The notes under the pieces: generated by a model | The model's input: only the letters and a program-made list of their open reading frames with translations | Told to the model about the DNA's origin: nothing | The model's database searches: none | Shown: piece by piece, positions 59,067 to 64,000 of the stretch | Layout of the letters: each line of letters starts with the position of its first letter | How positions within the stretch are numbered: position 1 is the first letter of the stretch | Source: Pseudisothecium myosuroides | Lineage: Eukaryota > Streptophyta > Bryopsida > Hypnales > Lembophyllaceae | DNA: 64,000 nt | Assembly: GCA_951799445.1 (NCBI GenBank) | Contig: OX637289.1 | Coordinates: 4,690,501 to 4,754,500 of the forward strand | Reading direction: 5' to 3' | Made by a program: the position numbers and the translations under genes

Positions 59067-59825
59067 GTTAACCCCTAATGACCTAAGGGAGGTGTACATT
59101 CAAAACTGCCAGAGACTTGAGCAATTTGGTTGCTCATTTTGTCTTGAGATCAAATAAAATGTAATTATAGGATCTTGAAGTTCATTGAGAGTGATCACTC
59201 AAATAAAATTTCAGATTATTTGACTGCACAATCTCAAAGTTCACATTGAGAGTGAGCACCTCAAAAAAAATTCAGATTATTTGACTACACGGTTTAGGAG
59301 ATATTTAAGTTTGAAGTTTATTTGGGTCAATATATAGATATTCAAGGCAATGCACTTTGAAAGGAGCATATTTTTGTGCTCAATGAAAGATAAGAGAGTT
59401 GAAAATGTACATGTAAAATTTCACAACATTCCAAGCATTTTTCAATTCATGGTGGAGTTTGCAATGCACGGTGGTCATTGAAATGAGAGTGATGTTTGTA
59501 AGAGAAAAAAGAACAAGACATTTGTCTTCTCCTTGAACTTCTTGGATCTATCCTTTTCAAGGTGGAGCTGACTTTTTTAGTCCATGTCCAAACCAAAACC
59601 AAAATAATGAGCTGTAAACAATACTACACCACTTTTAACTTTGAAAAATTCCACAAAGCGTAGTTTAACTCAAAATTTGATGAAACTACCGCAATGGGAT
59701 TTAAATTAAAATCTACTTTCAAGAAATAATTTTTTTTTTTTAAAAGCTCAAAATTTGAGAACATGCAACTCAAAAAAGAGGGACAACAACTAGAAAATGG
59801 TCACTTGGGTCATTAGGGGTTAAAC
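59067..59825. mobile_element. Inverted-repeat element with TTAACCCCTAATGACC ends
   Basis: Left GTTAACCCCTAATGACCTAAG and right, inverted, GTTTAACCCCTAATGACCCA match over about 18 bp across 759 bp. A further partial terminus (GGGTCATTAGGGATTAAACT) follows at 59950-59972. Non-coding and AT-rich. Confidence 0.5.
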
Positions 59826-60030
59826 TACTTTTCACACAAAATTCAAAGGATGAATGCTTACACTTTTGTCCCACATAGAAGGATTCTTTGTCATTCATTG
59901 ACCAAAAAACAACTGTAGTCTCGTTTATGGGTTAGAAAATGGTCTCTTGGGTCATTAGGGATTAAACTACTATAGAAGACAGTAGGAAAAATTTCAACCT
60001 TCAAGAAGGCTACCAGTTTTTTATTTTTGG

Positions 60031-60205
60031 CCCCCCCGGGGTGCAATTACAAAAAAAAATTAAAAAATATACATATTTAAAAAATTCCAATCTGATGTGG
60101 CGTCGATGTGGCACCAACAACGCTGACGTGGCACCAATCAGATTTCAAATTTTTAATTTTCAATTTTTCAATTTTTCCATAATTGCACCGAAGGGGTGCA
60201 AGACT
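60031..60205. mobile_element. Small palindromic AT-rich element (family N-like)
   Basis: GGGGTGCAATTA faces TAATTGCACC. Inside, AATCTGATGTGGCG and the GACGTGGCACCAATCAGATT block are inverted, as in the family N elements. Confidence 0.5.
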
Positions 60206-60363
60206 CTCGGCCTTGTTGAAAGCTAAATTTTTTCCAAATGCCTTTCCTTTTCACACAAAATTCAAAGGATGAACAGTTGCACTTCTGTCCCACATAGAAG
60301 GATTCTTTGCCATTCATTGGCAAAAAAACAAGTGTAGCCTCGTTTATGGCTTAATAATGTTAA

Positions 60364-61059
<696 letters not shown>

Positions 61060-61093
61060 GCTGCTCATATGCTTCGCTACTTCACTTTTTTCC

Positions 61094-61109
61094 GGTGTTA
61101 TTTAACACC
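61094..61109 (+). promoter_or_regulatory. Histone-type 3' stem-loop candidate, copy 1
   Basis: GGTGTTATTTAACACC forms a 6-bp stem with a 4-nt loop (or 7 bp with a 2-nt loop) 34 nt after the TAA, followed by ACCATC. Size, position, GG...CC stem base and ACCA-type 3' flank recall the processing stem-loop of replication-dependent histone mRNAs of animals and green algae. The loop (ATTT) is not the animal one. Confidence 0.5.
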
Positions 61110-62550
61110 ACCATCTTTTCGAAGTCTTATCAAGTCTGTTTTTACTACTGTTTTGTTGTCGTTAACGCTTTTGTTAACATTTTTCTGTTGTTTAGGCTTG
61201 GGAAGTGCTTCAGTGATTAGCGCTCTGGTTAGGTTATGCTTCGCGATTCAGATGTATTGTTAGGCACTACTTCCATAGTCTTGCATATATTTTCCAATCT
61301 ATTGTTCTCTTCCTATCTTCTGTTAATACCATGCTGTTTTCGATGTCTGTAATTTGTCCATTTCGGCGTGGTTGTAAGTGGATCAGGACAAATGGCCATG
61401 GTGCGAGCAATGACATCTGAAAAGTATTTGCAACGTAGTGTTTCGTGTCTGGTTCTTCTGTGGCTTAAATTTTCTGCTGTTGTATTCTCCCTTCTGCGGG
61501 CTGTCCAGCTGGGCAAATATTGCAATTGTCCATCTCTGACTTCGTGTGGTTGCTGTCTGTTTTGATGCTACTCAAATGAGTCGTTGTGTCTCTTTGCGTT
61601 GGATATCGCACTCGAACCTAAGAGCTTCCTTGAATAGAGTGCAGTAGTGAGAAACTTGGGCCTACATGAAGATCCTTCATGGTATACCAGGATCTTGGAA
61701 GAGCGCTAGTGGGGTAATTAGTTAAATAGTTATGACCAATCTAACCCAATGTAAATAACTTCAGAATTGCCTCCAGACCTAGAATTAAGTAAGGTTGGTT
61801 TTAGAGATCAGTGTTGGTGGTCGTACATTGTGCAGCCAATTTAGCGGTCCTGGTGGGAACAAGGTAAGCTTAAAGCAGGTGGGATGCAAATTTGTAGAGC
61901 CGTCGTCCAACCAATCGTTTACTGCATTCTGTTTCAGATTGATTTGGGCCAAAAAGATGCTGAAAATCTTAAAACCATTGGAACTCCAACTGAAGATCTG
62001 CTGCTGCATTGATAGATCATGTGATCCTCCTTGGGTCGCGACATCCTTCGTCGTCCAAGCCCTGGATGTATTACTGAAAAACTGGGCAGAGAAACAATTT
62101 GTAGCCAAATTATGAAGATTGACTAAAATCGGGACTTCCCCAAAATTCACATCCTCACATTCGACTGGTCACTAGTGCTGGTCCTTCATGTTTGAGAAGA
62201 TAAGGATAACTAGGAAGATATTGAAATGGTTGCTTAGAACACCAGATTTCCTTATTGACTCTACCAGAATCCCATAATTTCGTTTGTCGCCAATTCGGTT
62301 ACATTAGCGCGATTCAAAGTGTCAAATATTGTGAATTTCATCTACACAAAGCTGTGGAACGAGGATTAGAATAGATTTAGGCCAAGCACCCTTAATAATG
62401 CCAAAGTCGTGATATTCCTCCAATTTAATGAATGACCTGCTGTCCTTAAAGACATAAAACAGATGTAATGGTCATGATGCTAAATCTGGTGTTCGAGGGT
62501 TTAGGGTTCAGCGATATCTCTATGCTTATCAAAACGACTGATGATTATAA
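61110..62550. other. H4 copy 1 downstream region and inter-unit spacer
   Basis: To about 61636 the sequence is repeated behind copy 2 (see 63389-64000). No AATAAA is present. From 61640 to 62550 overlapping frames at 61785-62150 on both strands lack family features; I call none. Confidence 0.5.
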
Positions 62551-62600
62551 GTATTAGATAACCGATGAGCTGCGCTAGCGGCGAATAGGTTATCTAATAC
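62551..62600. repeat. 13-bp hairpin
   Basis: GTATTAGATAACC and GGTTATCTAATAC pair perfectly across a 24-nt GC-rich loop. It abuts and overlaps by 2 bp the element at 62599. Confidence 0.85.
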
Positions 62601-62771
62601 ATAACCGGTTGTTGAGTTTTCAACACTCACATGGCACCGTTCCATAGGCTCCTTGTCACCATTGCCATTCCAAGTTGCAACTCATAACCTTCTCTCCTTT
62701 CTACTTGCTTCCTACTTCCTTAGATCATGAAGATCAAAGGTTGTGATTGAAAAGTGAACAACCGGTTATGT
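62599..62771. mobile_element. Small element with perfect 15-bp terminal inverted repeats
   Basis: ACATAACCGGTTGTT and AACAACCGGTTATGT bound 173 bp. It lies 18 bp before the start of homology between the two H4 units. No target duplication was found. Superfamily unknown. Confidence 0.65.
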
Positions 62772-62789
62772 CATCCTAATTAAGTCCGC

Positions 62790-62890
62790 ATCATTCAAAT
62801 TTCAAACCTTCCCCGCCACCCGCCCACCGAGGGCCCCGTCCAGAGCCCGACCCGTCCTGCCGAGCCCCCCCGTCCCGCAGTATATAACGC
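62790..62890 (+). promoter_or_regulatory. H4 copy 2 core promoter
   Basis: Same block as 60512-60610 with TATA box AGTATATAACGC at about 62879-62890. Homology to copy 1 begins at CATCATTCAAATTTC, so the E2F-like pair seen upstream of copy 1 is missing. Only TTCCCCGCC within the block remains. Confidence 0.75.
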
Positions 62891-62937
62891 TTCCCTCGTC
62901 CTCCAATCCCACCAGTCACTATTTCCTCTGTTTCTAG

Positions 62938-63339
<402 letters not shown>

Positions 63340-63372
63340 GCTGCTCGCGTGCTTTGCCAGTTCACTTTTTCC

Positions 63373-63388
63373 GGTGTTATTTAACACC
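63373..63388 (+). promoter_or_regulatory. Histone-type 3' stem-loop candidate, copy 2
   Basis: GGTGTTATTTAACACC again, 33 nt after the TAA and followed by ACCATC. The sequence between stop codon and stem-loop has diverged from copy 1 (CGCGTGCTTTGCCAG for CATATGCTTCGCTAC) while the stem-loop is unchanged. Confidence 0.5.
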
Positions 63389-64000
63389 ACCATCCTTTCG
63401 AAGTCTTATCAAGTCTGTTTTCGCTCTGTTTTGTTAGCGTTTTACTGTCGTTTGAGCTTGGGAAGTGCTTCAGTGATTAGCGCTCTGGTTATGTTACGCT
63501 TCGCGATTCAGACGCCCTGTTAGCCACTGTTTATATTTTCCAATCTAGATTCTCTGCCTGTCCTCTGTTTATACCGTGCTGATTCAGATGTCTGATGTAC
63601 TGAGAACTTTGCGGCGTGGTTGTAAGTGGATTTAGGATATATGACCATAGTGTGAGTGGCTTCTCTACTTGGTCGCCAGAAGCGAATGACACCTGAATTG
63701 TATTTGCAATGTAGTGTTTCATGTCTGGTACTTGAATTTCCTGCTGCTGTATTCTCCCTTCTGCGGGCTTCCCAGTTCATGTTCTAACAGAAATAATGGG
63801 TTTCTGTTGGAACACGATAAACCAATAATGGGTTTCTGTTAGGTATTCTCCCTTGTACGGGCTTCCCAGTTGGGGCAAATGTCACAATTGTCCATCTCCT
63901 CTGACTTCGTGTGGTTGCTGTTTGTCTTGATGTTATACAAACGAGTCGTTGTGTCTCTTTTGCGTTGGATACCGCACTTGAACTTAAAGCTTCCTTGAAT

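Noticed and set aside
61785..62150. Overlapping ORFs on both strands between the H4 units
   Set aside because: No family features, and the opposite frames are equally open; chance cannot be excluded.

Overview
This window is nuclear DNA of a land plant. Two intact histone H4 genes have the exact plant H4 protein, one gene encodes a J-domain protein with a plastid-type transit peptide, and three broken gene copies encode a plant A-type (CYP71-clan) cytochrome P450 with introns at conserved places. The DNA is AT-rich, gene-poor and crowded with decayed DNA transposons, as in a heterochromatic or pericentromeric region of a large genome. I cannot name the species. A stem-loop just behind both H4 stop codons would fit a non-seed plant lineage better than a flowering plant, but this is inference.

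Layout: (1) 1-3.7 kb holds a dispersed 1.1 kb repeat, a broken minus-strand coding remnant and a long foldback element. (2) 3.77-10.91 kb is bounded by CACTA-type ends with subterminal AATGACT/AGTCATT repeats. It encloses a GC-rich non-coding leader with several tandem arrays, one short exon-like ORF and a decayed two-block coding remnant. (3) 11-13 kb carries small inverted-repeat elements, one holding a tRNA-like (SINE) head. (4) 13.6-18.3 kb is P450 pseudogene copy A. (5) 18.3-32.2 kb is a transposon graveyard: Mutator-like small elements, a CACTA transposase (DUF4218) remnant split by a Stowaway-type element, and long AT-rich stretches with nothing recognisable. (6) 32.2-38.15 kb (copy B, plus strand) and 49.8-44.15 kb (copy C, minus strand) form a large inverted duplication around a 6 kb spacer that holds the intact J-domain gene at 40.0 kb. 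(7) 49.8-60.2 kb is mostly transposons, including a complete 1.09 kb CACTA element with a 3-bp target duplication and nested insertions. (8) 60.5-64 kb is a tandem duplication with one intact H4 gene per unit.

Only three genes look functional: the J-domain gene and the two H4 genes. All three P450 copies carry inactivating lesions. Every premature stop whose ancestral codon I could infer by comparing the copies is a C-to-T change on one strand or the other, as expected from decay of methylated DNA. Insertions date the duplications: one CACTA-type MITE is shared by B and C, and another sits only in an exon of B. No rRNA, functional tRNA, CRISPR or organellar genes were seen.
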